NCBI RefSeq assembly: GCF_015207005.2 | Contig: NZ_JADEXS020000001.1 | Location: 4,970,001-5,034,000 of the forward strand | Source of the DNA: Desmonostoc muscorum LEGE 12446 | GTDB lineage: Bacteria > Cyanobacteriota > Cyanobacteriia > Cyanobacteriales > Nostocaceae | Length of the DNA stretch: 64,000 nt | Direction of reading: 5' to 3' | Shown here: piece after piece, positions 1 through 9,647 of the stretch | How the letters are laid out: every line of letters begins with the position of its first letter | Numbering within the stretch: position 1 is the first letter of the stretch | Program-made: the position numbers and the translations under genes | The notes under the pieces: generated by a model | Seen by the model: the letters and a program-made list of their open reading frames with translations, nothing else | What the model was told of the DNA's origin: nothing | The model's database searches: none

Positions 1-793
1 AGTAATTATTTGGAAAAATCTAAAATTTCCTAAATCATTAGATTTACTTGTCAATAATTTATTAAATACTTGTCAACAAAAATCTAAAGATACTATAGAT
101 GATAAATTAAAACAATTATTTGATATTTTCACAGATAAAAAATGTTTAATTATTCTTGATGATGTGCAGAATATCTTTACTAATAGTGAATTTTCTGGAC
201 AATATCAACATGAATACAAAAATTACCAAACCTTTTTTAGCATGATTACAGAAATTGAACATCAAAGTCATATCATATTAATTAGTCAAGAACAATGTCC
301 AGAAATGGAATGTTTAGATGAGGAATTATATCCTATTAGATGTTTAGAATTATCAGGATTAGACAATACAGATATTTTAAAAAATACAGGATTACAAGAT
401 GAAGAAAGCTGGTTAAACTTTATCAATTTATATGAAGGTAACTTGATGTATTTTAAAACTATTATCACGTTAATTAACAAAAATTATGATGGTAAAGTAG
501 CGGATTTTTTAGCTGAGAATATTTTACATCTTCCCAATAAAATGCAGTCTCATTTTCAAGAGATATTTAACCATCTATCACCGACAGAACAAGAAATAGT
601 ATTACAATTAAGTAAATTTGAGCAATCTATTTCCAGGGAAGAATTAAGACAAAGTTTAAACTTATCGTCAGTTGATTTTAATAATGGTTTACAATCCCTA
701 CAACAAAGGTATTTAGTCACGAAAATAAAAAATGATAAAAGATTGTTTCAATTGTCTTCAGTTTTTAGGGAATATGTAAGAAATTATTGTTAA
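1..793 (+). CDS. STAND/NB-ARC-type ATPase, C-terminal part (5' end outside window)
   Basis: The frame is open from base 2 and has no stop back to the window edge, so the true start lies upstream; a GTG at 164 is internal. About 50 residues in is a Walker B-like strand (KCLIILDDVQNIF), the hallmark of NB-ARC/NACHT-type P-loop ATPases. A helical part follows, then a likely winged-helix segment near the C-terminus (about the last 80 residues). The protein ends without WD40 or TPR repeats, which often follow this core in cyanobacteria. Such proteins act as signalling or conflict switches; the effector would be in the missing N-terminus. Base composition is AT-rich compared with neighbours. Confidence 0.7.
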   Translation, partial: VIIWKNLKFPKSLDLLVNNLLNTCQQKSKDTIDDKLKQLFDIFTDKKCLIILDDVQNIFTNSEFSGQYQHEYKNYQTFFSMITEIEHQSHIILISQEQCPEMECLDEELYPIRCLELSGLDNTDILKNTGLQDEESWLNFINLYEGNLMYFKTIITLINKNYDGKVADFLAENILHLPNKMQSHFQEIFNHLSPTEQEIVLQLSKFEQSISREELRQSLNLSSVDFNNGLQSLQQRYLVTKIKNDKRLFQLSSVFREYVRNYC

Positions 794-1394
794 GATTGAT
801 GATATTTTTATCAAAAATATAGATCATTTTTAGAACGGACTGGGCTAGCACCCAGTACCATCAAAACAAACCTACGAAATAACTCTCTTGAGCTTACTAG
901 CAGTCTTGTCACGCTAGTAGGGTGCGTTAGAACGAAGTTCGTAACGCACCAAAAACCGGGGGAGGTGCGTTACGCAACGCTTTCACACCCTACTAATACA
1001 CTATTTTTAGTCTTGCTACGCCACTACGTGTATTTCAAAAATCAAATAGGAGTCCTATATTTAGCAATCTGATTTTAATTGTCAGAATTGAAATACGCAG
1101 ATCCCCAACTTCTTTAAGAAATTGGGAATTTTGTCGATCGCAAATGGTTCATAATTGTTAATTTATCCGAAGAACCAATTCTAATCACATCTCTACAGTA
1201 TCTTTGCATGTTTTTACTCTGCGTTCAGAAATTCTAAATATCCATTGCTGAGTTCTTTCACTGCGGTTTATATATCAAAACTACAACCCTGTAGCTCACA
1301 TCACAGCTAGGGGGTTTGAGTTTTATTGGCTCCAGCGAAAATTTAGGTTGCTGGCTGGCTTTACAAACCTGCAACCTAAATTGCTATCTGTAAG
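794..1394. other. Intergenic spacer with a repeat
   Basis: No convincing gene in this 600-base stretch. It holds the inverted repeat at 915-996. It also lies between the end of the ATPase gene (+) and the stop of the receiver-domain gene (-), so both flanking genes converge here. Confidence 0.6.
915..996. repeat. Imperfect long inverted repeat (GGTGCGTTA family)
   Basis: Outer arms read CTAGTAGGGTG and CACCCTACTA. Inside are two further copies of GTGCGTTA/TAACGCAC, one around a small palindrome (GAACGAAGTTC). A shorter relative (GTAGGGTGTGTTA ... TAACGCACC) sits at 26407-26438. It lies between convergent genes, so a terminator-like or mobile palindrome role is possible (inference). Confidence 0.6.
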
Positions 1395-1781
1395 TTACTT
1401 TTCCAAATTCCAGCCCAAGGCTACTGCTACTTGTTGAGCTAATTCTAGGGGATTGAAGGGTTTAGCGATCGCACTAATCATTCCTATCTGGGCATAGCGA
1501 CGGCGATCAGAAGCCTGGATTTTGGCAGTTAATAGAATTACCGGAATTGCTTTGGTTACTGGATTTGCTTGTAACTTTTCAAAGGTCGCAATGCCATCCA
1601 TATCTGGCATCATCACATCCAGTAAAATCGCGTCTGGTTGGTAAGTCTCGGCTTTAATTATGCCTTCTTCACCAGAACCAGCTGTCTCTACTTTCCAGCC
1701 TGCGACTGTTTCCAAGCAAATCTTGGCAACTTCTTGAATATATTGCTCGTTATCAACCACTAGAATTCGCTTTGTTGTCAT
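1395..1781 (-). CDS. CheY-like single-domain response regulator
   Basis: A stand-alone receiver domain of about 128 residues. Visible are the acidic pocket after the first strand (VVDNE), the phospho-acceptor aspartate in LLDVMMPDMDG (about residue 55), the switch threonine in ILLTAK and the conserved lysine in AKPFNP. No output domain follows. ATG 1781 is preferred over the adjacent GTG 1784 because GAGG lies about 9 bases upstream. The start overlaps the end of the large hybrid kinase gene by 29 bases, so the two are probably co-transcribed and translationally coupled. It is the likely final or shuttle receiver of that phosphorelay (inference). Confidence 0.88.
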   Translation of the reverse strand: MTTKRILVVDNEQYIQEVAKICLETVAGWKVETAGSGEEGIIKAETYQPDAILLDVMMPDMDGIATFEKLQANPVTKAIPVILLTAKIQASDRRRYAQIGMISAIAKPFNPLELAQQVAVALGWNLEK

Positions 1782-4700
1782 CACCGCTATCCTCTTGTTG
1801 GTTGTGAGTAATTCCTTGAAGTAACTGCATCACCCGTTGTTCAAATTCCTCAGTAGTCACGCGCCCTTTGGTCAAAAATTCTGTATGTCCTAACTTAAGT
1901 CGATTGTGTTCGGACTCATCCAAATCCCTAGCTGAGTAAACTAGTACAGGAGTATTACAAAGATGGTTGTGCTGCTGTAGCCAATCCACTACTGCAAATC
2001 CATCACTCTCTGGCAAGATCAGGTCGAGAATCATTAAGTCAGGATTCACTTCTTGACTCAGGCGGATTGCTTCCCGTCCAGTTTTGGCTAGGAAGGTTTC
2101 AATCTTATGCCTTTCAAACAGAGTCATGAGCAGTTGAGCTAAATCGGTATCGTCTTCAACAATTAGAACACGGACTCGCTTTGAAGATTTAGCTAACACC
2201 TGTCTGACTGACTCCAACAGATGCTTCTGTGAGAATGGTTTGTTTACCCAATTTACAAAATCTACATTAGGTTGATTACTTGTGATTGGTTTATGTCCGT
2301 AAATGATGGGAATCTTAGAATACTCCTGTAAATCAGTATTTTGGTAAGTCCTGAACAACGGCAGAGTGACGTAAAAAGTGCTACCCTCCCCTAACACACT
2401 TTCAGCCCAGATGCGTCCACCATGCTGTTGCATAATGCTTTTACAAATTGCCAAACCCAAACCAGTGCCATCATGATTCCGTGAATCAGAAGAGTCAACT
2501 TGTTGAAAGCGCTCAAAGATACTCTCAAGTTTGTCAGCTGGGATACCGCGTCCATTGTCTTTGACTGTTAACAAGACTTCATCCCCCTGTTGTTGTACTT
2601 GCAACCAAACCTTAGATCCAGCAGATGAAAATTTAATGGCGTTACTCAATAGGTTAGTTAAAGTTTGAACAATGCGATCGCAATCTACCCATACTTGACC
2701 GGAGACATCCGAAATGCATAGCGTCACTCCTGCTTTATCAGCCAGAGGTTGCATAACATTTACTGCTTGAGCGATTAAATCAACGATGTTGCAGATTTCT
2801 GGTTCCATCTTCCCCTTACCGGACTCGATGCGCTCAATGTCTAGGATGTCATTGATTAGGCGTACTAAACGTTCAGTGCTATCAGTGGCAATTTGTAGCA
2901 GGCGTTTTCCCTGTTCTGAGTCTGTGGGTAGCAAACCACTGGCTAGCATTCCTAGAGAACCGTGAATTGAAGTTAAAGGTGTGCGGAGTTCATGACTGAC
3001 AACAGAGATAAACTCATCTTTCATACGTTCGATTTGCTTACGTTCAGTTATATCTCGTAATATAACTGTATAAAATATTTCCTGACTCATGTCGATTTTG
3101 GAGATGGAAGCCTCTGCTGGAAATTCAGTCCCATCTTTGCGGCGACCATATATTTCCCGCCGTTCTCCCATGCGGCGGGCAAGATTAGGAGATTTGCCAA
3201 AGTCAACCACATGTTGACGATGCACCTGTGAAAAGCGGTGCGGCAAAAGTAAGTCAAGACCTTGCCCAATCACTTCCTCGGCAGAGTAGCCGAAAATTTT
3301 CTCTGCTCCTTGATTAAACAAGGTGATGCGTTGGAAGCCATTGATAGAAATAATTGCATCATCAGCAATATCTAAAATCCTTGCAAATCGCGCTTGGGAA
3401 AAGCGTAATTCTTCCTGTGTCCGCTGACGTTCATCAAGTTGTGACTGCAACTGTCGATTCACGGTAATTAACTCAGCAGTGCGCTCTGCTACTCTCAATT
3501 CTAATTCGTTGATAGCTTGGAGATTGGGGAATGAGGGAGATGAGGGGGATGAGGGAGTAATGGTAGTATTTTGTTCCCTTGCTTCCCCTGCTTCTCCTCC
3601 TTTGCCTACTCCCTTGCTCACCTGTGTCACGCGTCGTCCCAATTTTACCCGTTCTAAACGATTGACAATTCGGGTTACTAGTTCTGGCCCGACAATGGGC
3701 TTGCTAACAAAGTCATCAGCACCAACGCTAAACACTTGATTTACTATTTCGGCATCGTTATGCACTGTGAGGAAGAGGATGGGTAACTCACTCCAGTCTG
3801 GATTGTTACGTACTACTTGGCAAAGTTGAATACCATTTGTAAAGGGTAGTTCCACATCTAAAATTAGTAGATCTGGCGCAACCGCTTCCAAGGTTTCCCA
3901 AAACTGACGCGGATCTTCAAGAGCGATCGCTTTGAGTCCCCAAGGACTAAGTAAGGTTTGCAAAAATGCCTGAATTTGCGGATCGTCGTCCACAACCAAT
4001 ATTTTAGTTTCTGTGTCAGAGGAATTTTCCAGTAGCGGTGTCACCGTTTCTAATACTTGTGTGGTTGGCAGTGCAGATATTGCTGCTGCGTTCTTTTCTT
4101 GAATTTCCCGACGCAATAACTTTACCCAAGTTTCGAGGTTGGTGATTTCAGACTTACTTAAAATTTGAGTAGAACTGAGCAGCAACTCGATATTGCGTGC
4201 CCATTTTGAGCCAAGAGTCAAGCCAAAAGTACCTAAAGATCCTGCCAAGGTATGCGCCTCTTTGACAGCAAGGCTTTGAAATTCAGGATTTAGAGTATTT
4301 TGGTTTAAAGCTGCGATCGCTTGCTCCAGCACCCCCACCTGCTCGTCCACCCGCCCTTGAAATCGTTGCCAAATTTCGCCAACTGCCATTAATGTTTGCT
4401 GCTGCTGTGATTTGGGGGTGGGAATTGGGGACTGGGGATTGGGGACTGGGGATTGGGGACTGGGGATTGGGGACTGGGGATTGGTATTCTCCTGTGCCCC
4501 CCTACTCCCTGCTCCCTGCTCCCTGCTCGCTACTCCCTGTTCCAGTGGTTTCAAACGATAACCGATACCATAAACTGTTTCAATGAAATCAGTGGGCGCT
4601 CCTACAGCTTTGAGTTTGTGTCGTAACCCTTTGATATGGGTGCGAACAGCTTCTTCTTGTGGAGTATCTTCATAAGACCAAAGATGTTCTAAAATCATGC

Positions 4701-5214
4701 CGCAGCTAAACACCCGGTGATTATTTCGCAAAAATAGTTCCAATAGAGCATACTCTTTTGGGGTGAGTGGCAGCAGATTTCCAGCATAATTGACTTCACA
4801 GCTACTAGGATCTAGGCGCAAATCACCACGCTCTAGGACAGGTTGCAAGGTTACGCTTCCACGACGCAACAGCGCCCTGACACGAGCAACTAACTCTTCT
4901 TCGTCAAAGGGTTTAACTACATAGTCATCTGCGCCTGCATCTAATCCGATCGCTTTTTCATGACTACTATCGCGCCCTGTCAATAATAATATTGGCACTT
5001 GCAGACCATGAGACCGGATTTGCCGACAAAGACTAATGCCATCCAACTTGGGCAACATTACATCCAGGAGGATTAAATCAAAATCGCAAGTTTGGATAAA
5101 ATCCCAAGCAAGATCACCATCAGTGGCAACTTCAACGGCGTAGTTTTGGTTAGTTAAAACGGAAGTGAGTGCATAGGCATTGAACTCATCATCCTCTACA
5201 ACTAAAATTTTCAT
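1753..5214 (-). CDS. Hybrid phosphorelay protein: OmpR-type regulator fused to HPt, REC, PAS, histidine kinase and REC
   Basis: A 1153-residue protein with a complete relay in one chain. Order by residue: receiver 1-118 (Asp51, Lys101); OmpR-type winged helix about 125-224; Pro/Ser/Gln linker 240-275 encoded by short tandem repeats; HPt about 280-380 (His321 in KEAHTLAGSLG); receiver about 403-520 (Asp453); coiled coil 565-610; PAS 610-725; HisKA with His741 (SHELRTP); HATPase about 845-955 with N, G1 and G2 boxes (DNGRGIP, GTGLGLA); a partial receiver remnant 965-1008 that keeps only the NKPF end; full receiver 1013-1135 (Asp1064). An N-terminal DNA-binding regulator fused to its own kinase is unusual; DNA binding would be at the membrane-free N-terminus. 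No transmembrane segment is seen, so the sensor is probably cytoplasmic. The signal is unknown. Confidence 0.9.
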   Translation of the reverse strand: MKILVVEDDEFNAYALTSVLTNQNYAVEVATDGDLAWDFIQTCDFDLILLDVMLPKLDGISLCRQIRSHGLQVPILLLTGRDSSHEKAIGLDAGADDYVVKPFDEEELVARVRALLRRGSVTLQPVLERGDLRLDPSSCEVNYAGNLLPLTPKEYALLELFLRNNHRVFSCGMILEHLWSYEDTPQEEAVRTHIKGLRHKLKAVGAPTDFIETVYGIGYRLKPLEQGVASREQGAGSRGAQENTNPQSPIPSPQSPVPNPQSPIPTPKSQQQQTLMAVGEIWQRFQGRVDEQVGVLEQAIAALNQNTLNPEFQSLAVKEAHTLAGSLGTFGLTLGSKWARNIELLLSSTQILSKSEITNLETWVKLLRREIQEKNAAAISALPTTQVLETVTPLLENSSDTETKILVVDDDPQIQAFLQTLLSPWGLKAIALEDPRQFWETLEAVAPDLLILDVELPFTNGIQLCQVVRNNPDWSELPILFLTVHNDAEIVNQVFSVGADDFVSKPIVGPELVTRIVNRLERVKLGRRVTQVSKGVGKGGEAGEAREQNTTITPSSPSSPSFPNLQAINELELRVAERTAELITVNRQLQSQLDERQRTQEELRFSQARFARILDIADDAIISINGFQRITLFNQGAEKIFGYSAEEVIGQGLDLLLPHRFSQVHRQHVVDFGKSPNLARRMGERREIYGRRKDGTEFPAEASISKIDMSQEIFYTVILRDITERKQIERMKDEFISVVSHELRTPLTSIHGSLGMLASGLLPTDSEQGKRLLQIATDSTERLVRLINDILDIERIESGKGKMEPEICNIVDLIAQAVNVMQPLADKAGVTLCISDVSGQVWVDCDRIVQTLTNLLSNAIKFSSAGSKVWLQVQQQGDEVLLTVKDNGRGIPADKLESIFERFQQVDSSDSRNHDGTGLGLAICKSIMQQHGGRIWAESVLGEGSTFYVTLPLFRTYQNTDLQEYSKIPIIYGHKPITSNQPNVDFVNWVNKPFSQKHLLESVRQVLAKSSKRVRVLIVEDDTDLAQLLMTLFERHKIETFLAKTGREAIRLSQEVNPDLMILDLILPESDGFAVVDWLQQHNHLCNTPVLVYSARDLDESEHNRLKLGHTEFLTKGRVTTEEFEQRVMQLLQGITHNQQEDSGDDNKANSSG
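4417..4482. repeat. Heptanucleotide short tandem repeat inside a coding linker
   Basis: Tandem copies of GGGGATTGGGGACTG-type heptamers lie within the hybrid kinase gene and encode its Pro/Gln/Ser linker (NPQSPIPSPQSPVP). The same motif recurs in the spacer at 10198-10227 and in coding linkers near 34690, 44930 and 46485. It matches the STRR class known from heterocystous cyanobacteria. Confidence 0.8.
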
Positions 5215-5811
5215 TTTAAAAGCTTTCCAGACAGGAAGGGGTAGAGCAAATAACCAGCAAAAAATTTAAATAGCAAAATAATTAATATCAAAGTTGAATT
5301 TTAAAGCATTTTCTACAACTTTTATCTTTAAGGTTAATACTCATTAATAAATATCAATATTGATTTATTTTCAATATAATCTTTTTTACCTGCTTACTTA
5401 GCAGCAAATACAATGCTTCCAAGAAACGTTTCGCCAAGGTTAACTTCATGGTAACCTCTGGATTCTTCTACTGTAATACCATTTTAGGAAATACCTGATT
5501 ATGTAGGGGGGGTACAGCTGTACCTCCCTACAGTGTATTTATCTATTGCAAAGATTTTGGAAAATGGTACGATTTTGTGCTTTGCTAATTACTTGTATTA
5601 AAAAACGAAACCTAACAGGTTTCAAGTTGTTGAACCCAATCTGGAAAGCTAGATTTAATTATTAAATATTCATCAGAACCTATTATAGGTATATATCTTA
5701 TGGTAGATGACATAAAAATAAAAGTATGCAATTTCATCGAACTGATTAATCATCTTTTAAGTCATAAAACTCTGAGTACGCTACAACAGAAACAAAGCCT
5801 CTGCTAAACCT
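5215..5811. other. Intergenic region between divergent genes
   Basis: AT-rich spacer between the kinase gene (-) and the ferredoxin gene (+), so it should hold promoters for both. It contains the palindrome at 5503-5531. No gene was recognised; the minus-strand frame at 5746-5934 overlaps the ferredoxin start and looks spurious. Confidence 0.5.
5503..5531. repeat. GTAGGGG-type palindrome (divergent member)
   Basis: An imperfect 29-base palindrome beginning GTAGGGGGGGTACA and ending TGTACCTCCCTAC. It has the same GTAG/CTAC ends and size as the palindromes at 13518, 28197, 31639 and 42886, but with different arm sequence. Confidence 0.6.
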
Positions 5812-6216
5812 GTGAAAAAACGAGTAACCCTCACCTTCCCAAAACGCGCTGTGCAAATGCCAGTCACTTATGTACTGGCTAAAGAGTTCAATGTCGCTGC
5901 CAATATTATCCGTGCCCAAGTTGCCCCAAATCAAATTGGCAAACTGGTATTGGAACTATCGGGAGATATTGATCAATTAGATGCAGCGATCGAGTGGATG
6001 CGATCGCGCCATGTTAATGTTTCTCATACCTTAGGGGAAATTGCGATCAATCCAGATGTCTGTGTCCACTGTGGTTTGTGTACTGGGGTTTGCCCTACGG
6101 AAGCCCTCACACTCAACCCAGAGACATACAAGTTAACGTTCACGCGATCGCGTTGTATCGTCTGCGAACAGTGTATCCCCAGCTGTCCTGTACAGGCAAT
6201 CTCTACAAATCTTTAA
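5812..6216 (+). CDS. NIL-domain ferredoxin, 2 x [4Fe-4S]
   Basis: 134 residues. The N-terminal about 75 residues match the NIL fold, a ligand-binding domain also found behind methionine ABC transporters. The C-terminal half carries two complete cluster motifs, CVHCGLCTGVCP and CIVCEQCIPSCP, so it should bind two [4Fe-4S] clusters. The GTG at 5812 is the only usable start because an in-frame TGA lies at 5773. This NIL-ferredoxin fusion is conserved in cyanobacteria; a role in electron transfer linked to sulfur or methionine metabolism is suggested by the domains, but the partner is not visible here. Confidence 0.88.
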   Translation: MKKRVTLTFPKRAVQMPVTYVLAKEFNVAANIIRAQVAPNQIGKLVLELSGDIDQLDAAIEWMRSRHVNVSHTLGEIAINPDVCVHCGLCTGVCPTEALTLNPETYKLTFTRSRCIVCEQCIPSCPVQAISTNL

Positions 6217-6262
6217 CAATCCAAAATCCAAATCGCGCTGTCAGCCCACCAAAGGTGTGAGC

Positions 6263-6290
6263 TAAAATCCAAAATCCAAAATCCAAAATT
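6263..6290. repeat. AATCCAA heptamer tandem repeat
   Basis: Four near-perfect copies of the heptamer ATCCAAA between two convergent genes. This is a low-complexity repeat typical of these genomes, with no other visible function. Confidence 0.7.
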
Positions 6291-6294
6291 GATA

Positions 6295-7362
6295 TTACCC
6301 CAGCCCAAACACATCTGCTATTACACCACCATTACCCACCAGCCTACTTTTTGCTGGAGAGTCATAAACTACTAATAGCGAAGGTATGCCAGTGACATCG
6401 TGAAAAAGTGTAATTCCTTCAGCGTGATCTTCCCGGTTTCCATAGGGAATATCTTGTACAAAATCTGGATTGCTAAAAACATTTTCTGGCAAATTTACAC
6501 CGTTTATCCAGCGATAAAGTTGCACAGGCCCATCTAAATCCATTGTTGGCCCGGCTAAAATTAACAAGTCTTTTCCATCTACATACAAATCCCGAATTCC
6601 CAAACCATTTAACCAAATAAAATGCTTTTTATACACTTCATTTACTTCGCCAACTTGCCTCAGTTTCAGAAGTCCAGGGCTAGAATCTTCTAACTCTATT
6701 TCTAGGACTACAGCCCAACCCCGCAATACAGGACCGCGCAAACCTAGAAAAATTCGATTTTGATAAATACCTATGCCTTCAATATCAAAGCCATTATCTT
6801 TTCCGGGAATTGCTGCTTTAATAAATATGCCTAAATGAGAGTCTTCTGCCAAAGCTGTCATCAGCAAATTACCCTGGTTTGTCACCTCTAATTTAGCAGC
6901 ATTCAACTGCACATCTGGCTTTTGGGGGTGTGGGCAAGATGAGAATAATTTCCCCTCTATTAAAGGAATCCTTCCTAAGAGGTAACGGTTGGGTTCTGAT
7001 TCAATTTTTGCGAGTCTTTTGAGGTTTTTTGCATCGGTATTATCTGGTTTGGGTTTTTTGCGTTTGTAGCTGTGAGAACCGATAAACCATAAATAATAAT
7101 CGCTGTAAGCAAGTCCTTCTATATCAATTTCTTGGTCTTCTGGTGCAGGTAAGCTGATAAATTCCGCTACTCTAAATTGTTGGTGGTCTGTAAATTTCTC
7201 AGCATCAACCAAAGACAGACGTTCAATCGTTGAAGTTTCATCTGACCCGAACCACAAATACTTCTGGTGTGTTAGTAACACCGCAGATAAGTCTTCTCTG
7301 TGTTCTTTAAAATTATCTACAAAAGTCAATAAAACTTGATTAAGCAAATCTGAGTTTGGCAT
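6295..7362 (-). CDS. DUF3616 domain protein
   Basis: 355 residues, no signal peptide. Recognisable DUF3616 signatures include the IDIEGLAYSDYYLWFIGSHS segment near residue 78 and a second FDIEGIGIYQNRIFLGLRGP segment near residue 192. Such repeated [D]IEG blade motifs suggest a beta-propeller related to esterase-like/phytase-like folds. The C-terminus carries another HAEGITLF motif. Biochemical function is unknown. The ATG at 7362 starts just after an AT-rich spacer, and the gene converges with the ferredoxin gene. Confidence 0.75.
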   Translation of the reverse strand: MPNSDLLNQVLLTFVDNFKEHREDLSAVLLTHQKYLWFGSDETSTIERLSLVDAEKFTDHQQFRVAEFISLPAPEDQEIDIEGLAYSDYYLWFIGSHSYKRKKPKPDNTDAKNLKRLAKIESEPNRYLLGRIPLIEGKLFSSCPHPQKPDVQLNAAKLEVTNQGNLLMTALAEDSHLGIFIKAAIPGKDNGFDIEGIGIYQNRIFLGLRGPVLRGWAVVLEIELEDSSPGLLKLRQVGEVNEVYKKHFIWLNGLGIRDLYVDGKDLLILAGPTMDLDGPVQLYRWINGVNLPENVFSNPDFVQDIPYGNREDHAEGITLFHDVTGIPSLLVVYDSPAKSRLVGNGGVIADVFGLG

Positions 7363-7808
7363 TTTAAATTATCTTTATGGTTGCGAAAATATTAATCATG
7401 TTATTATAATCTGTAATTTAATGTCTGTAAAAAATATCCAAAAACTACAGTTTATAACTGATTAAGTAAAATTAATTATACCTGCTTCAACGAAACTCAC
7501 GAGGGAAAGGAGAAAGTAAAAGTCTTAGCTGTGGCTAGGAAATAAAAGTTGAAATTTGCAACCAGGTATTACTTCCCCTTTGGTTTCGTCTAATTAATTA
7601 TGCCAAAGGACTTAATCGAATCGTAAGGATAAATCTGCTGCTTAGACCTTGGATAGATATTGCATATTTTTATAAAAAAATACAACTATCTAAAGACCAT
7701 AAAAATATTTTACAATCATCATTTCATAAAAAAATCTCAAAAGTAGATGCAAATTTTTAACTAATGTTATTATGAATAACCTGATTAGGTATCCCATTAA
7801 GATCAATT
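7363..7808. other. Intergenic region between divergent genes
   Basis: AT-rich, about 445 bases, with no gene or repeat family recognised. It must contain the promoters of the divergent DUF3616 and CHAD genes. A weak CCTTTGG/CCAAAGG inverted repeat is present near 7576-7608. Confidence 0.45.
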
Positions 7809-8792
7809 ATGAAATTAGCCACACAGCCCACAGTAAAGACTCTAGGTGACTACGCCTACCAAGCGATTCAAAAACACTTTAAGAAAACCTTGAAGTGGGA
7901 AAAATCAGTGAAGAAAGATGAAGATCCAGAAGCACTGCACCAAATGCGAGTCGCAATGCGTCGTCTACGCACGGCTGTAACTAGGTTTGGGGTAGCGGTA
8001 GATTTGCCCAAACCAGTCAGCGATAAAAATATCGGAAAAATAGCTCGTCGTCTTGGTAGTCTGAGAGATTTAGACGTACTCAAAGAAAGTTTGGAAAACA
8101 ATTACAAACCAAATTTACCCCGCAAAGAGCAGGAATCTCTACAAACAGCTTTTGCAGCTTTGGCTAAACAACGTGAAGACGTACTCTCAAGTGTGCAGAA
8201 AACTTTAAAGGATGAACCTTACAAGTCTCTGAAAGAAGGATCAGAAAAATGGTTGGAGAAACCCAGTTATCAACCTTTGGCAAATGTGAGTATTGGGCAA
8301 GTGCTACCAGATTTACTTTTACCTGAAGTGAGTAATTTCTTACTGCATCCAGGTTGGCTAATTGGCACCGAATTTGTGGAATCAGAGGTGAAAATCCGGA
8401 AAAACTGGGAACGAGAAAAGATAGAACAACAATTGACAACTGAAGGTGAAATTCTGCATAGTTTGCGAAAAGAAGCTAAACGTATACGCTACCAGATGGA
8501 GTTATTTACCGACTTATATGGCGAGTCTTACGCGGCTTACGTTACAGAAGTAAAAAATATCCAAGAAATTTTGGGTATCATGCAAGATAGTGTGGTTTTA
8601 GGTGACTGGCTTGGAGATATCTTCAAGTCAGAAATTCAAACTCAGCTACCCACCCTTGCTAATTTGTTAACTGAAAATCGTTACCAGTCCTGGCAGCAGT
8701 GGCAACCCTTACAAGAAAGATATCTGAAAACTGAAACCAGACATAGCTTTCATTTAACAATACTGCATCCACTTTCGGGAGTAATAAATTAA
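7809..8792 (+). CDS. CHAD domain protein
   Basis: 327 residues, all helical. The N-terminus carries the conserved histidine-containing signature ALHQMRVAMRRLRTAV (about residues 43-58), and a second half-signature, LHSLRKEAKRIRYQMELF, lies near residue 218. Both are typical of CHAD domains, which bind inorganic polyphosphate through conserved His/Arg/Lys residues. No CYTH (triphosphatase) domain is fused and none is adjacent. It probably associates with polyphosphate granules (family knowledge). ATG 7809 follows a long leader. Confidence 0.88.
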   Translation: MKLATQPTVKTLGDYAYQAIQKHFKKTLKWEKSVKKDEDPEALHQMRVAMRRLRTAVTRFGVAVDLPKPVSDKNIGKIARRLGSLRDLDVLKESLENNYKPNLPRKEQESLQTAFAALAKQREDVLSSVQKTLKDEPYKSLKEGSEKWLEKPSYQPLANVSIGQVLPDLLLPEVSNFLLHPGWLIGTEFVESEVKIRKNWEREKIEQQLTTEGEILHSLRKEAKRIRYQMELFTDLYGESYAAYVTEVKNIQEILGIMQDSVVLGDWLGDIFKSEIQTQLPTLANLLTENRYQSWQQWQPLQERYLKTETRHSFHLTILHPLSGVIN

Positions 8793-8821
8793 AAGTTAGT
8801 TTTTGTTCGGTAAGGATTGGA

Positions 8822-9466
8822 CTAACGAGCAGGCAATTGAATAGGTGCCTCTAGGGATAAAACATAAACACTGCTTTGGGGAATCTGGACAATCCGGATA
8901 TTTTCAGCAGAACGCAAGCCAGAAATCAATCCAATAGTGCTTCCTAGCATTGCTCCCCGGTCAAACTGGTCGGGATCACCTTGGCTTAAATAACCTGATA
9001 TGCCTCCACCAATCCTGCCCCAAACAGAGCCATTTTCAACAGCTTTGTCATTAGCTCGCATCTGGGTAATGGTAGTACCGGGAATCATTTGACTTGAGGC
9101 TTTAATTGAGACAATTCGACCCTTGACAACTAATGACTGTGCAACAATTTTAGCGCCGCCATTAGTGGGTTTGAGGATAATAGTTACTGGAGTATTTTCT
9201 GGCGCTACAACGTTACCTTGACTATCTTGAATAGGGCTAGCTAAAGGAAGTGTCAGAGGATAGTCCTTTTTTTGACCGACATCTACGGTAACAGACGCCG
9301 GAAATGAGACAATAATTGCTGTGTCTTGAGGAATGTTAATCTCTTGACTAACTGCTTGAGTTGGTTGAAGCGGTTGAATGGTTACTGGTTGGGCGCTAGC
9401 TGGGAGGATGATGGAACCCAACACAGATATAGAACAGGCGAGACTCAAGAATATTTGGGTTTTCAT
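8822..9466 (-). CDS. Exported hypothetical protein
   Basis: A start at 9466 gives a clean signal peptide (MKTQIFLSLACS ... ASA) with AAAGGA upstream; the longer frame to 9517 adds 17 residues with no export signal. The mature part of about 190 residues is beta-rich, with a Gly-rich segment (GRIGGGISGYLSQG) and a possible glycine-zipper stretch (GAMLGSTIGLISGL) near the C-terminus. That suggests an envelope or periplasmic protein. I do not recognise a named family. It converges with the CHAD gene. Confidence 0.7.
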   Translation of the reverse strand: MKTQIFLSLACSISVLGSIILPASAQPVTIQPLQPTQAVSQEINIPQDTAIIVSFPASVTVDVGQKKDYPLTLPLASPIQDSQGNVVAPENTPVTIILKPTNGGAKIVAQSLVVKGRIVSIKASSQMIPGTTITQMRANDKAVENGSVWGRIGGGISGYLSQGDPDQFDRGAMLGSTIGLISGLRSAENIRIVQIPQSSVYVLSLEAPIQLPAR

Positions 9467-9647
9467 GACAGTTTTTCCTTTGATGTAAGTAGGTTTTTGA
9501 GGATTGAATCCCTTCACTCAATCAATAGGTTTGGGGTTATGGATTTATGCAGCAGTCTGTATGGGGGGTGGGGAGATGGGGAGTGAGGGATAAGAATTAA
9601 TAACCAATGCCCAATGCAGTATACTTGTGTCAAAAATGGATGAGAAG

